Notes: generated by a model from the letters alone, not told the origin. A stretch of 42,963 nt of DNA from Scleroderma bovista (GCA_037178675.1 JAYMGJ010000493.1:1-42963), one strand, 5' to 3'; positions 32,418 through 42,167 are shown, numbered from the stretch's first letter. Translations and numbers: made by a program.

Positions 32418-33143
32418 CACTGCAAGCATTTCTCAATGTTTCATAACAAAACATTATAAAAAATAGAAGAAAGAGATACTCTTTTATTTACAATTTTGTT
32501 CAACAAAAAAGACAAATATTATACAGCATTATTTTTGTCATTTTTGTGTCAAGACATAATTTGAGATCATTTGTTATGTTGGGACTATAAAATATTTAAC
32601 CTTTTTCTTCTGCCTGTTCCTTGCAAAACAAATAAAGAAATGACAATGTAACTTTTCTCACAGTAAGCATTTTCAATTTTCTGCAGTGCAAAATTGAATC
32701 AAAAGCAAAAGACACTCTATTCCACAAAAATAAATTTTTAGGAAATATGCTATATGTTTTCAGTCATAACACTCTAGCCAGCCAATCAGCATCCACAAAC
32801 AATGATGTTTCTTGAAGGAAAACTTATTGTTTCTTTTAACATGTTTTCAAGAATAATTTGAAATCTTATTTTTAATAACACATGCTGAAATACTTTCTAT
32901 GAGAAAAGTTACATTGTCATTTCTTTATTTGTTTTGCAAGGAACAGGCAGAAGAAAAAGGTTAAATATTTTATAGTCCCAACATAACAAATGATCTCAAA
33001 TTATGTCTTGACACAAAAATGACAAAAATAATGCTGTATGATATTTGTCTTTTTTGTTGAACAAAATTGTAAATAAAAGAGTATCTCTTTCTTCTATTTT
33101 TTTACAATGTTTTGTCATGAAACATTGAGAAATGCTTGCAGTG
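32418..33143. mobile_element. CACTG-ended foldback MITE, copy 2 (726 bp, TSD TCA), inside the alpha-kinase gene
   Basis: Same family as 13002-13724: CACTGCAAGCATTTCTCAAT at the left, inverted complement at the right, with near full-length inverted halves. TCA lies at 32415-32417 and 33144-33146. The exon reads RKELLPAP on the left and SPDRNQVIEALFLGGS on the right, in phase across one copy of TCA. The centre is inverted relative to copy 1, as expected if foldback elements flip or insert in either direction. Confidence 0.92.
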
Positions 33144-34516
33144 TCAGTCTCCTGATCGCAATCAAGTAATAGAAGCACTCTTTTTAGGTGGTTCAGCCAA
33201 TGTGGACGTCAAGAAAGGTGTGTGTATAGTACTAGTACCATCTCCCAATTAACAATTGACTTGTGTCTACAGTCTTGAAAATGAAACTTGAGTCCATCGT
33301 GTTCTACCCTATCCCCACGTGCCTTTTTCTAGAAATCCTAGAGAACCCTGGCAAATGTTCATTCCAAGTTGATCCACAGGTGTCATACCCAGGACAGCTG
33401 TTCTTTGACACTTCCATTGGTTCTCTTGTAGGTGCAGGAGGGTTCAAGACTGCTCATTCCACCCAGCTTGTGCTCACCCCTCCTGCACCATCGGGTCTTG
33501 GGTCACTATCACGACATGATGTCATCATGAAATGGCCCTACGATAATTTGGGTAGCACTCCTCAGAGCAACAGTACTAATGGCACTGGGCAAAAGTTCAA
33601 CCACTATGCCTTCTGCAAGGAAGTTGAGAAACTCTTCAAAGAGGCTAACCTACTCTACTGGGCTAAGTCGCTGCTGCAGATGACGTATAATTTCATAGAT
33701 CACACCATTGCACGATCCTTGACCCACCCACCCTTCAAAGTTCCTCGTCTGTGGTTTGTAGAGGCTGGCCTTGCACTTGCATACACCCAGGCTCCAGCAG
33801 AGAACACAGCTGTACGGTCATCAAGCTCGACTAGGATGACAGGCGCATATCTTCTTGAAGAGCAGATCGCCAATGATCGTGGTGAATTCACAAAATTCAT
33901 TCATAACAATAGCTGTATCCCCCTCCTTCTTTCTGGAGAAGACAACTATGACATTGCCAAGTTTCTGGCCTTTACTCAGCATGTCCAATACGTGAAAACC
34001 AAGGGGCTTGCTTATATAACTGACTATCAAGTTATGTGTCCATCTATTCCATTCTCAGTATTTTGTTTACTCCGGTACCAGGGAACAGATGCTTATTAAC
34101 AGATCCCAAAATTGTAACTCATCTGTAAGTTTGATCCCCAATTGCAGACTTGTGGTCATATTAAATTCCTTGGCAGTTCCGTTGGTAATGGTGTCGACGT
34201 TTTTGGTGATGGTAATATAGAGAGAGGAGTGGAGGATTTTGAAAAAGAACATGTGTGTAACTCATTCTGCAGGTGGTCTGGGTTTGGATTGAAGCCGTTC
34301 AAGAAGAGGTCTGAGTAAAAGTATTTCCCAATTTCCTTGCAGTGAACCATATATCTTGAATCCATGTGCCTCGTAACTGTACTATACTTTTGGACCCTTG
34401 AAACGCACTTTACTCTGAATGAATGACTCCTGGTGGATTGTCGTTGGTGGTGAGAGCCTCACTGGCATGTATAGAACTTGGTGGGTCGCCGCAGCCTTGG
34501 TGTCTGCCAATGCTAA

Positions 34517-35674
34517 ATGCTTATGAACAGCCCTTACATTCAATGTGGGCGAGCTTCACCACCACTACCCATTGCCATCCAATGTGTCTCTATGGATGAG
34601 GGTAGGCATATTCAAAAGGTGTTCCATGGTGTGTTAGAAAAAATGCCAATGAATCTGAGCACCTCAAAACTACTCAAAGTGTTTGGAAACTCGCAAGCTG
34701 TCCAGAGTTTATTCATTGGTAATACATGTCAATTTTATCCCGTTGTGGTGGGCTCACCACCTGGTATTCATTGCACAAGGTACGAGATTTGAATGTAATA
34801 CCAAGTCTCACAGTCTCGCTGAGCCTGCCTCACAGAGATGGAGCAATCAACTCCGGGAATGGATTCACCCATGCTAAATGGAAAGAAACAAAGACATTTT
34901 GGGAAGCGCTGGCAAATATGATTGTCAAAGGGATTAATGAACGGATGCCACCAATGGTGACAGCGAGTCCACTGGTCCGTGAGTAGAGCCACTGAGTTGA
35001 TCATTAGTCAATGAGACTACTACCCTTCCTGCAGGGAATCTGGTAATGGTGGACGAGTTGGGGGACGCTCTTGAACAGAGTCTCTGTATCCAGAGTAGTC
35101 CAAAGTGGACATGCACTACCAGTCAGGGACCCAGCTCAGCATCCTCGCAGTTGTCAGTATCAGGTGAGTTGAATTTATCAGCAACAGGCCATCTTGTCCT
35201 GACTAGTAGTACCCCTTGTATTTCACATATATGCTGTTCAAAGTATGCAGTACTAGTCAGAGATCCACTTCAGTATCTCCACAGTTGCCAGCACAGGGTG
35301 AGTTGAATTCATTAGTGATGCAGTTATCTTGTCCTGAAACCTTCAAAGTTCCCTTGCTGACCACATGTCAATCACAAGCAGGGGGCTCACGCTCCCCTAT
35401 CATTTATTCTCACGTGCAGAACCTGCGTGGCATCATCGAGACCAGATATTATTACACTCCTCTTGGCGTACATGTGCATTCAGGTGGAGACTTGCTTGGT
35501 ACCCATGCCACTCGGTATCTCTCTGCACACGGATATACATGTTCGGCAATTCAAACTATCATTGAGGCCTGGAATGCGAGTACTTCGGAGCATAACTTCG
35601 CACTAAGACTCTCGGAGTATGGCTTGGCATTAGCAGAGGGCCAGTACTTATGGCATTTGATTCAGCTGCAGTAA
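34517..35674 (+). pseudogene. Unidentified multi-exon coding remnant downstream of the kinase
   Basis: Protein-like segments on the plus strand are KVFHGVLEKMPMNLSTSKLL then QSLFIGNTCQFYPVVVG (34610-34770), LPHRDGAINSGNGF with ANMIVKGINERMPPMV (34820-34980), and LVMVDELGDALEQSLCIQSS (about 35040-35100). A final frame has YYYTPLGVHVHSGGDLLG and ends LSEYGLALAEGQYLWHLIQ (to 35674). Candidate donors follow them (GTGAGTAGAG at 34979; GTGAGTTGAAT at 35164 and again near 35298). A continuous spliced frame was not obtained. The family is not recognised. Confidence 0.4.
35100..35330 (+). repeat. Tandem duplication of an exon end plus 5' splice site
   Basis: TACCAGTCAGGGACCCAG...CAGTATCAGGTGAGTTGAAT (about 35116-35178) recurs as TACTAGTCAGAGATCCAC...CAGCACAGGGTGAGTTGAAT (about 35250-35310), followed in both by ATCTTGTCCTGA. 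The spacing is about 140 bp. Each copy contains the end of a putative exon and a GTGAGT donor. Confidence 0.6.
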
Positions 35675-35770
35675 TCTGATAGTCATTTCACCCAAGTTGT
35701 TCCTTACATGTGTACTACGTTGACTTTATCTTCATGCATTACAATGGGCTGGGATGTCCAGCATTTGTTC

Positions 35771-36005
35771 ACTATCTGCCCAGCTACATTTGTTGTTCGT
35801 CCCAACTACACTCTATATTCGACTTCCGCCCAACTATATTCCCAGTTCGTCCTAACTATATTCACGGTTGGAGTGTCCAAGGTCCCCAGAAGCTGGTTGC
35901 CCACCATAGTATGTCTGTCGCCCAACGTGGTATGCCGATCGCCCGATGTGGTACGCCAGAAGCTGATATTCTTGTCCAAACCGAGCGTGACCGTCCGGCT
36001 TTCCA
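35771..36005. mobile_element. Second, inverted and truncated copy of the GGAAAGCCGGA MITE
   Basis: The inverted complement of 27011-27225 is recognisable, including CCAAGGTCCCCAGAAGCTGG and CCGAGCGTGACCGTCCGGC. It ends at CCGGCTTTCCA followed by TA. An internal 20-bp duplication (GCCCAACGTGGTATGCC-type) is specific to this copy. The far terminus is missing. Confidence 0.65.
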
Positions 36006-36009
36006 TATG

Positions 36010-36095
36010 AACCAGACTGGTGCAGAGTTGGACAGAGTGGTACAGAGTTGGACAGACTGGTACAGAGTCAGACAGACTGGTACAGAGTCGGACAG
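36010..36095. repeat. ~20-bp tandem repeat, about four units
   Basis: Units of TGGTACAGAGTTGGACAGAC with small changes follow the MITE copy directly and end in CAGCCTGGGCGGG. It marks the left limit of the gag remnant. Confidence 0.75.
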
Positions 36096-36185
36096 CCTGG
36101 GCGGGCGACTAAGCGCTGTCAAATGCTGTCAGCTCGGCTAATCAGAAGGGTTTGTTTGCTGATGAGGACTGCCATTCCGGGCTTC

Positions 36186-37100
36186 TGTCAAGTCTGGATC
36201 TACTCTGGTAGGAGGTCTGGTCAAGTCCAGATGGAAATGGTTGAGAGAGGAGGGCAGAGGGCTGGACGAGAGATTAGTCCAGCCGGAGTTGGTGACTGCT
36301 TGGATTCAATGACTAAGGATATGTTAAAATAAACCACAAAGGAGCACTCTAGTGCCCAGTATCAGAGACTAAAGTGAGAGGATAGCTACAGGATACAGAC
36401 CTAGTGCCCAGTGTCAGAGACTGAAGAGAAGAGACTCTGGGCACGAAAATTTCAACTATACAAACAAAGCAAACAAAGAGAAACAAAGGAAAACACAAGC
36501 CACAAATCATGTGATGATCCATGAAAGGAAGGAGCTGAAGTAATCACTAAAAAAGGTGTCCATAAGAACAACAAGAGTGCACAAGCACTCAATACCAACA
36601 GGATATGAGCATTGATCCCTTGCATAGGTTCCAGTCAAGAGGAGACAGAGACAGAGACAGAGATGGGGATGGAGACAGGCAGGAACAGGAGTAGTGACTT
36701 AGTTGATTTCAGACTGAGGAAATACAGGGCAGAGTATAGGGTACTTATACTATGGAGAACTAGAGTAGAGTATTTATGGTGACAAGTAAACATCCTAAAG
36801 GGTGGACAAGAAACGACCAAAGTCGAGACTACATCAGGTCCGATAAAAATAAGTAAGGTACGGAGAAAATACTACAAGGTAGAAGATATAAACAGAACAC
36901 GGAGAACTCATGGTCCTACAGGGTTGACGGAGAGGTGAAGTAATGACTGGATAGAGACTAATGCAAGGGGTCGCACTTAGCGGAGGAGTATGTGTGCATC
37001 CGGGACCGGAGTGATGTGCAGAGGTCTGGAGTTGGGCTGTAGTGCTACAATGCAACCAGAGTAACCAGATAAGAGTCTGGAGTTGGACATGGTCTTGACA
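36186..37100 (-). mobile_element. Solo LTR, family A copy 2 (TSD GCTTC), carrying a nested LTR
   Basis: Inverted relative of 31278-31901: starts TGTCAAGTCTGGATC and ends GGACATGGTCTTGACA, flanked by GCTTC at 36181-36185 and 37101-37105. After removing the nested family B LTR with one target copy, its own length is about 631 bp. Many positions that are CCGG in copy 1 are CTGG or CCAG here, so this copy has lost CpG sites and is older. It lies inside a gypsy gag remnant, whose frame is PLK on one side and PGMAVLISKQT on the other. Confidence 0.9.
36322..36600 (-). mobile_element. Solo LTR, family B copy 3 (279 bp, TSD GGATA), nested in LTR A copy 2
   Basis: Begins TGTTAAAATAAACCAC and ends CAATACCAACA, with GGATA at 36317-36321 and 36601-36605. 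It holds two copies of GTGCCCAGT.TCAGAGACT. It interrupts the family A LTR between TTGGATTCAATGACTAA and GCATTGATCCCTTGC, so family B moved after family A at this site. Confidence 0.94.
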
Positions 37101-38590
37101 GCTTCAGTGGGTACAGTCTCTCAAGAGAAGACATAGCATCGCTCCCATATGTTCAATGCCACACCTCTACATCTGCTCTCCAGAGCCGTTTCCCTTCCTC
37201 AGTGTTTGGTCATTGTGGGGCAGTGGATATATGCTTGATGATCTGTGCTCGTGACAGTGGGGTTCTTGGCGATGGTGGGCCTCTGTAAAGTCCTGGACTG
37301 TGCCATTGCTGCACACCTGAGAGCGGTGAGCCTGGATGTGGCACTGTGCCTGAGGTTGTGCTAGCATATGGTAACAGAGTGGGACTGATGCATGGTGAAG
37401 CCTGGTAGTTCAGCACTGAGGTTTGTACTGTTAACTGGGCGACTTGTTGCCTCAGCGCTGCGATTGTGGAATCTCGAGTGTGTTCTTTCTCCAAATCCTC
37501 CCTGCTGCATTGCAGCTTCACTGCTGGTATGCTTCACACTGCCTGGATAAATTCCTCCCAGGAGTCATACCCTTCTTCCAGGTGGTCATGCAAGATAGCT
37601 GGAACCATTTCAATCACTTACTCAATGAGAGTGCCATCTGCATCTCCCATGCTTAGTGCAAGCTTCATTACTCATTCTGCCCAAACATTCTGACCATAGT
37701 CCCCCACTTGTCCCTCCTGTACCCATTTTCCAATCTCCTCTTCTTTCAAACTTTGGTCCCTAACTCGCTCCTTCTGTTGGACCTTTGACCACTTTGCCCT
37801 TTTTGTCGGTGGCCACCGTCTCAAGAATGCAACCCTTATTGCCACCACTGAGGCATGTTCTGGTGCAGTCAGCACATCAAACCATTCATCAGTGTACTCT
37901 CCAAGTGTTAGCTGCATTTGGATCCATTTCACCTTGGCTGTTTCAGGCCATGATTCTGGTAGCGCTAGTTGGAATTGTGCAAACCAGTGTGCCAGCTCCT
38001 CTTTGTCACTGTAGTCACCATGAAAGAGCAGTAACATTTTGGCTGTCGCTGGCATTGTCATTGGTGGTGCTGTAGTTTGTTGGAGATGAAGGCTGGTAGG
38101 GAGTTGTATGGGGGGGTAACCTCTGAGCTGCTTGGTCTGCTTGGTGGTTGTGTCCATGGTGAAGGCATGCTGTGGGTTGGTGGCTTGAGCATCCTCCGCA
38201 GGGGTGGGTGTGAAGACCGCGTGGTATAGTGGAAAGTTGGCTGTTGCTGCTGCTGTGCTTCCTGCTCATCTCCTCCCAGTTAATGGGCACAGTCTTGGTG
38301 CTGGCTCACCATAGTAGTACTGTGTATCCACAATGTCTTCTCTGCTGTCTCTTGGAGACCCCAATGAGGGTGGCATTTGTAGTGGCAGGCTGTCTGGGTC
38401 CTGTTCCTCTGTATACCATCTGCTTTCTAATCCATGTAGACACAAAATATCATCTAGAGAAATGGGCCATCTGGTTAAGTACCCGCTCTCATCACCAGAT
38501 GGACATGCCACTATGGAAGCTATGTCACCCTGCCCGATGCTTGGCTCTATCAATGGATGATGATGATGGCTGTCCTCCTCCCACACTGCT
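37101..38590 (-). pseudogene. Ty3/gypsy gag polyprotein, broken
   Basis: The core (38157-37672) reads MLLLFHGDYSDKEELAHWFA, FQLALPESWPETAKVKW, AFLRRWPPTKRAKWS and EIGKWVQEGQVGDYG. It continues as MKLALSMGDADGTLIE, EEGYDSWEEFIQAV and a coiled segment DSTIAALRQQVAQLTVQ. The tail TEEGKRLWRADVEVWH and YPLK runs into the LTR at 37100. Upstream (38586-38160) is a less conserved N-terminal part. TGA codons at 37672, 37534, 37210 and 37153 stand where arginine is expected. One TAA lies near 37630. Gag forms the particle of the retroelement. It resembles the group of the 19.5-24.6 kb pol remnant and could be its displaced 5' part or another copy. Confidence 0.88.
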
Positions 38591-38774
38591 CACCTCAGGC
38601 CTGGACCCCTGACACTCTCCCCCCTGCCACCCTCCCCCCTGCCACCCCACCTACCCTGCCACTGCCCCTATGCTCCACTCCTGTCTCCTCGCTCTCTGCA
38701 TACCTCTCTGCACACTCTCTCACTACACCAAGCCTGGCTTCTGAGCTTAAAGCTCAGGGCTCATAGCCTATTGG

Positions 38775-39345
38775 CTAAGAACATCTGGTACAAATATTAT
38801 CAGCCTGCATACTGGAGAAAACGAACGACAAACAGCGTACCTCAATGTTGAGCAACAGGGGAAGGATGAACACAGCAACTCTCCCTCCACACTTCTGCAC
38901 ACAGGATGCAAACAGAGATGCCAGCACCACCTGCAAACATATTGGTAAAATACAAGACTTTGAATATTGACATGGATGCCTACAGTAGAGGACGTGCCAA
39001 TCACGAGACACACCTGCTTTGAATACAAGGCAGTTAATCTTGGCAAGCTGGTACAGTGTCTCACCAAACCAGACAACACCCGGTCGTGCAAGGGCATGAC
39101 AAGCAGGACATCGTGGTAGTAACTCTTCAACGGGATGTCAATTTGCTTAGTCCCCATGTCATTGTAGTCCTCAATGTGGGAGACATCGGGTGCAGGGCAA
39201 AGTGGATTGGACAAGTCCTTGGTACAATGGTCACAGGAAGTAGTACACTTGACATTGAGTATCCAATCATACAGAACCCATTTGAGGGCAGGCAGAAGGT
39301 GGTGCATTTGCAGGAACCTATGATTAAAGAGACTGGAGTGCACAC
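38775..39345 (-). CDS. Unrecognised two-exon ORF with Cys cluster, probably partial
   Basis: Exon 1 reads MHHLLPALKWVLYDWILNVK, a Cys cluster CTTSCDHCTKDL with a further Cys in NPLCPAPD, VSHIEDYNDMGTKQID, YYHDVLLVMPLHDRV, and RHCTSLPRLTALYSKQ. A GTGTGTCTCG to TTTGCAG intron removes about 86 nt. Exon 2 reads VVLASLFASCVQKCGG and VAVFILPLLLNIE. It then ends soon after in ADNICTRCS, the short exon also present at 13.74-13.84 kb. Composition and splice sites look genuine. The family is not recognised. The presence of a second partial copy suggests a gene carried by a repeat. Confidence 0.45.
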
Positions 39346-40100
39346 ACAGAAAGTCTGTTGATATTTTGAGTGATCAGAGGGAATGCCTTTGTGTTCGGGG
39401 TTACTTTGTTTCCGAATTTGGGCATGGAGATCTTTGTGATGATGTGGTGAGCAAGGTTTAGCTTTGACCCTAATGCCCTAGTACAGAGATGTCAGTGGAC
39501 TGATCACTTGATATGTGAGACACTTGCTTTACCCACCGATAGTGGTAGAATTGTCACAAAAGGGATGGATTGGCAGCAAAAGCAGTCAGTGTGCCCAATG
39601 TCATTGCATTCAGTGAACGCCACAATCTGCCCCCAAGATCCCTGAATGTTGAGATACCTACTCAAATGGGGAAAGTAATTGAAGGCTTGGATTCTGTCAT
39701 ATCCATGCCAACTCCTATGCATCTCCTACTTGCTCCGACATATCTCCGACTTTCTCTGACACATCTCCTCTTTACTCCAATGTCTCTCCTACCAACTTTG
39801 ACGTATCTCCTATTTTGCTCCGACACATCTAACAGGAGGTACTGTCCAAAGATGGAAAAGCACAGCAGGCCTAGACAAGAATGACAATAGAAGTTACTAA
39901 CTCACTCTTGCTAGTTGGTTCAAACTTGAAGAGATAAACCAAAGGTGGTTAAGAGTTCTTGAATAGAATAGAGGATAGAATGTAGTGGGTAAAATCCTAC
40001 TCTGCTACCAAGAAACATAAGGGTATTTATATATCTGAGCTGCACACAGACCATGTAATGTAAGAAGTCTCTGAGAGTCCATAAACAGAGAGGTAGATAA
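39346..40100. other. Stretch without a supported gene; degenerate CTCCTAC repeats
   Basis: ACATCTCCTACTTGCTCCGAC-like units of about 22 bp occur between 39720 and 39835 and similar ones at 41475-41530. A TATA-like GTATTTATATATC lies near 40023. No coding frame is supported. Confidence 0.4.
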
Positions 40101-40101
40101 G

Positions 40102-41190
40102 TAAGATAGGGCTCAAGCACTTACCACCATATGTGACATGACAGAGCATGACTTTGGTCTATTTTTTTAATGGCAATCACACAAACCTGTTTTCGAGAAA
40201 ACGAGCCACACAGAGTTCTGTGGACTGCAATTCTTAACAACTCTGTGGGGCTAGAATTTTGAATAAATTTCATGTTAAATTGCCATTAAGAATCTATGTG
40301 CATATGGGGGGTGTTTGTCATACACAAACAGGGGTATAAACAGAAACAAGCATGGAAGGAATGTCAAAGTGGAGAACTTCATGGCATAACACAGCACACA
40401 AAGACTGGCAATGGAATGCTCAAGAGGGCTCTTTGGAATTCATAAAATCCTTCCTGAGCAACAAAGAAGACTCGACAGAGGAAAAATAATGTTTTGGTGA
40501 GATGTCACTGCTTACACAACTTTCATCCCTTGGTGCAGGCTGCAGTGACAAATGGATTTTCCACAGTATTGTCACTCAGGAGGCCCACACCAAGCTCTAA
40601 GAACAACCTAGCACCTTTTTGGTTGGGTGCAGAGTTGCTTCTTTGAGCACTAGTGCAGCATTTCTGTGAGTGCAGACACATATCTTTCTCTATAGTATAC
40701 TTTCATGGTATATCATTATTCCATACACATATCATCATACTTTATACCTACTTTTAGTTATTCCTTACCCAAGTTTTACATTTCACATTGCAGTCTTTGT
40801 TGAGACATGGCAAGTGCTACAACTTGCCTATGCATGTGAACTGAGCAGGTCACAGTCTGTCACAAATGGTCACTTATGGTGGTAAGTGCTTGAGCCCTAT
40901 CTGTTCAGATAAACCACAAAGGAGGACACTAGTGCCCAGTGTCAGAGACTGAAGAGAGGATAGCTACAGGATACAGACCTAGTGCCCAGTGTCAGAGACT
41001 GAAGAGAAGAGACTCTGGGCACGAAAATTTCAACTATACAAATAAAGCAAACAAAAAGAAACATAGGAAAACACAAGCCACAAATCATGTGATCAACTAA
41101 TAAAGGAAGGAGCTGAAGTAATCACCCAAAAAGATGTCCATAAGCACACTAAGAGTGCACAAACACTCAATACCAACACTATCTTACCTT
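40102..41190. mobile_element. TIR element (~36-bp ends) with a solo LTR in its right TIR
   Basis: GATAGGGCTCAAGCACTTACC...GTGAC at 40104-40137 is matched in inverted form by GTCAC...GGTAAGTGCTTGAGCCCTATC at 40869-40901. After the LTR B insertion the TIR resumes as CTATCTTAC (41179-41187), the complement of GTAAGATAG at 40101. The interior of about 730 bp has no transposase. It includes a further small inverted pair around AATGGCAAT and ATTGCCATT (40170-40290). No clear target duplication of the outer element was found. Confidence 0.6.
40902..41178 (-). mobile_element. Solo LTR, family B copy 4 (277 bp, TSD CTATC)
   Basis: Begins TGTTCAGATAAACCAC and ends CAATACCAACA. CTATC lies at 40897-40901 and 41179-41183. 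It is nearly the same as copy 3, including the doubled internal GTGCCCAGTGTCAGAGACTG unit. Confidence 0.94.
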
Positions 41191-41699
41191 CCTAACATAG
41201 TAGTCCTGTGGAAACTCATAGAACCTTGTAGAAGACCACAGCGAGTCATAGGTAAGATAAGAGATAAGAAACAGTCTAAATCAACCCATAGAACATTATC
41301 TCTCCTTATCTTGATATGTCATAGATAAGGGATATGACTCCAGTTAGTTGGTACTTTGATAACTGGTCATGTGACTTAGAGAATCACATGGAAGATGGCA
41401 AGTCCAGACACATCATGTGTCAAGGCTCTAGAGAAGTCATGTGCTAATGATGACTAAGCACTTACTTGCTCAACAACATCTCCTACCATCTCCAACGTAT
41501 CTCCTACCAACTCTGATGTTTCTCCTCCGAACTCCTACTCTGTTCCTCTGGCCCACTTCTGTCATACCTCCAGGTACATACCCTATTTCCTTCCTGTCAC
41601 TTACTTGTCACCCTGTTGCTACTTACTCCTTCCATGTGTTACCCCTCTCATGTGTTTCCTTCTCTCATGTGTTTCTCCTACTCTTCCTTTCACATGTCT

Positions 41700-41920
41700 T
41701 GTGTTTATCACAAGGATCCTGTCCTTTCAGTTAGTATATAAGCCTCTGTGTATTTCCTCGTACCTTAGTATGAATATCAACAAAGCCCATCCTCATCTTG
41801 CTTCTGTCTGACTCTAAGTTCCTCCTCCTCCTCCTCCTCCTCCTCCTCTTGTCCCCTTTTTCATTGGAGTAGCACCCAGAAGCAAGGTGGAGATTGTAGG
41901 TGCTTGACAGATTCCAAGAA
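41700..41920 (+). mobile_element. LTR-like fragment with TATA box, paired with an inverted copy
   Basis: AGTATATAAGCCTCTGTG (TATA, near 41735) is followed by ATCAACAAAGCCCATCCTC, CTTGCTTCTGTCTGACTC, a run of eight TCC, and TTTTTCATTGGAGTAGCACC to GGTGCTTGACA. The inverted complement of this order is found at 42168-42505. Confidence 0.55.
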
Positions 41921-42167
41921 CAGTGCAGAAACTCACCCAAGTCACAGATAAACAACAACTATGACTCTGTTCTTGGTTACCCTCAGGTTTGAAGTGCCAC
42001 AAGTTGTGGGCCAAGTAATATCATAAGTATGGAAACAGTGCATTGCCCATTGAACCCAACATGGATGAATACCTGGTTGGAACTGTGCTTTGTCAATGAG
42101 GCAAACTGAAGGGTTCCACGACAGTAGATTTACTGATTAGTATTATGTAACATGAGTTTCTCTAGTA

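Larger units (their letters stand above)
29982..34318 (+). pseudogene. Alpha-type (atypical) protein kinase gene, interrupted by two transposons
   Basis: It starts MSRSNKLEIVSQF. Exons read about 29982-30214, 30257-30414, 30500-30861, 30906-31277 and 31907-32060 (interrupted by an LTR), a short exon near 32110-32160, 32230-32417 and 33147-33217 (interrupted by a MITE), 33273-34030, 34082-34124 and 34148-34318. The N-terminus has a Cys-containing module (CGILIPKGAPCFYIATINPA and HVCQSCLAWYTQKPAT). The kinase part has GAGGFKTAHSTQL, the lysine strand VIMKWPYD, LYWAKSLLQMTYNFIDH, FTQHVQYVKTKG with TDYQ, and the zinc-binding tail HVCNSFCRW, all typical of fungal alpha-kinases. Alpha-kinases phosphorylate Ser/Thr with a fold distinct from ordinary kinases. 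A TGA at 30060, phase mismatches near 32100 and 34082, and a 23-nt apparent intron at 34125 suggest decay beyond the two insertions. Confidence 0.85.
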
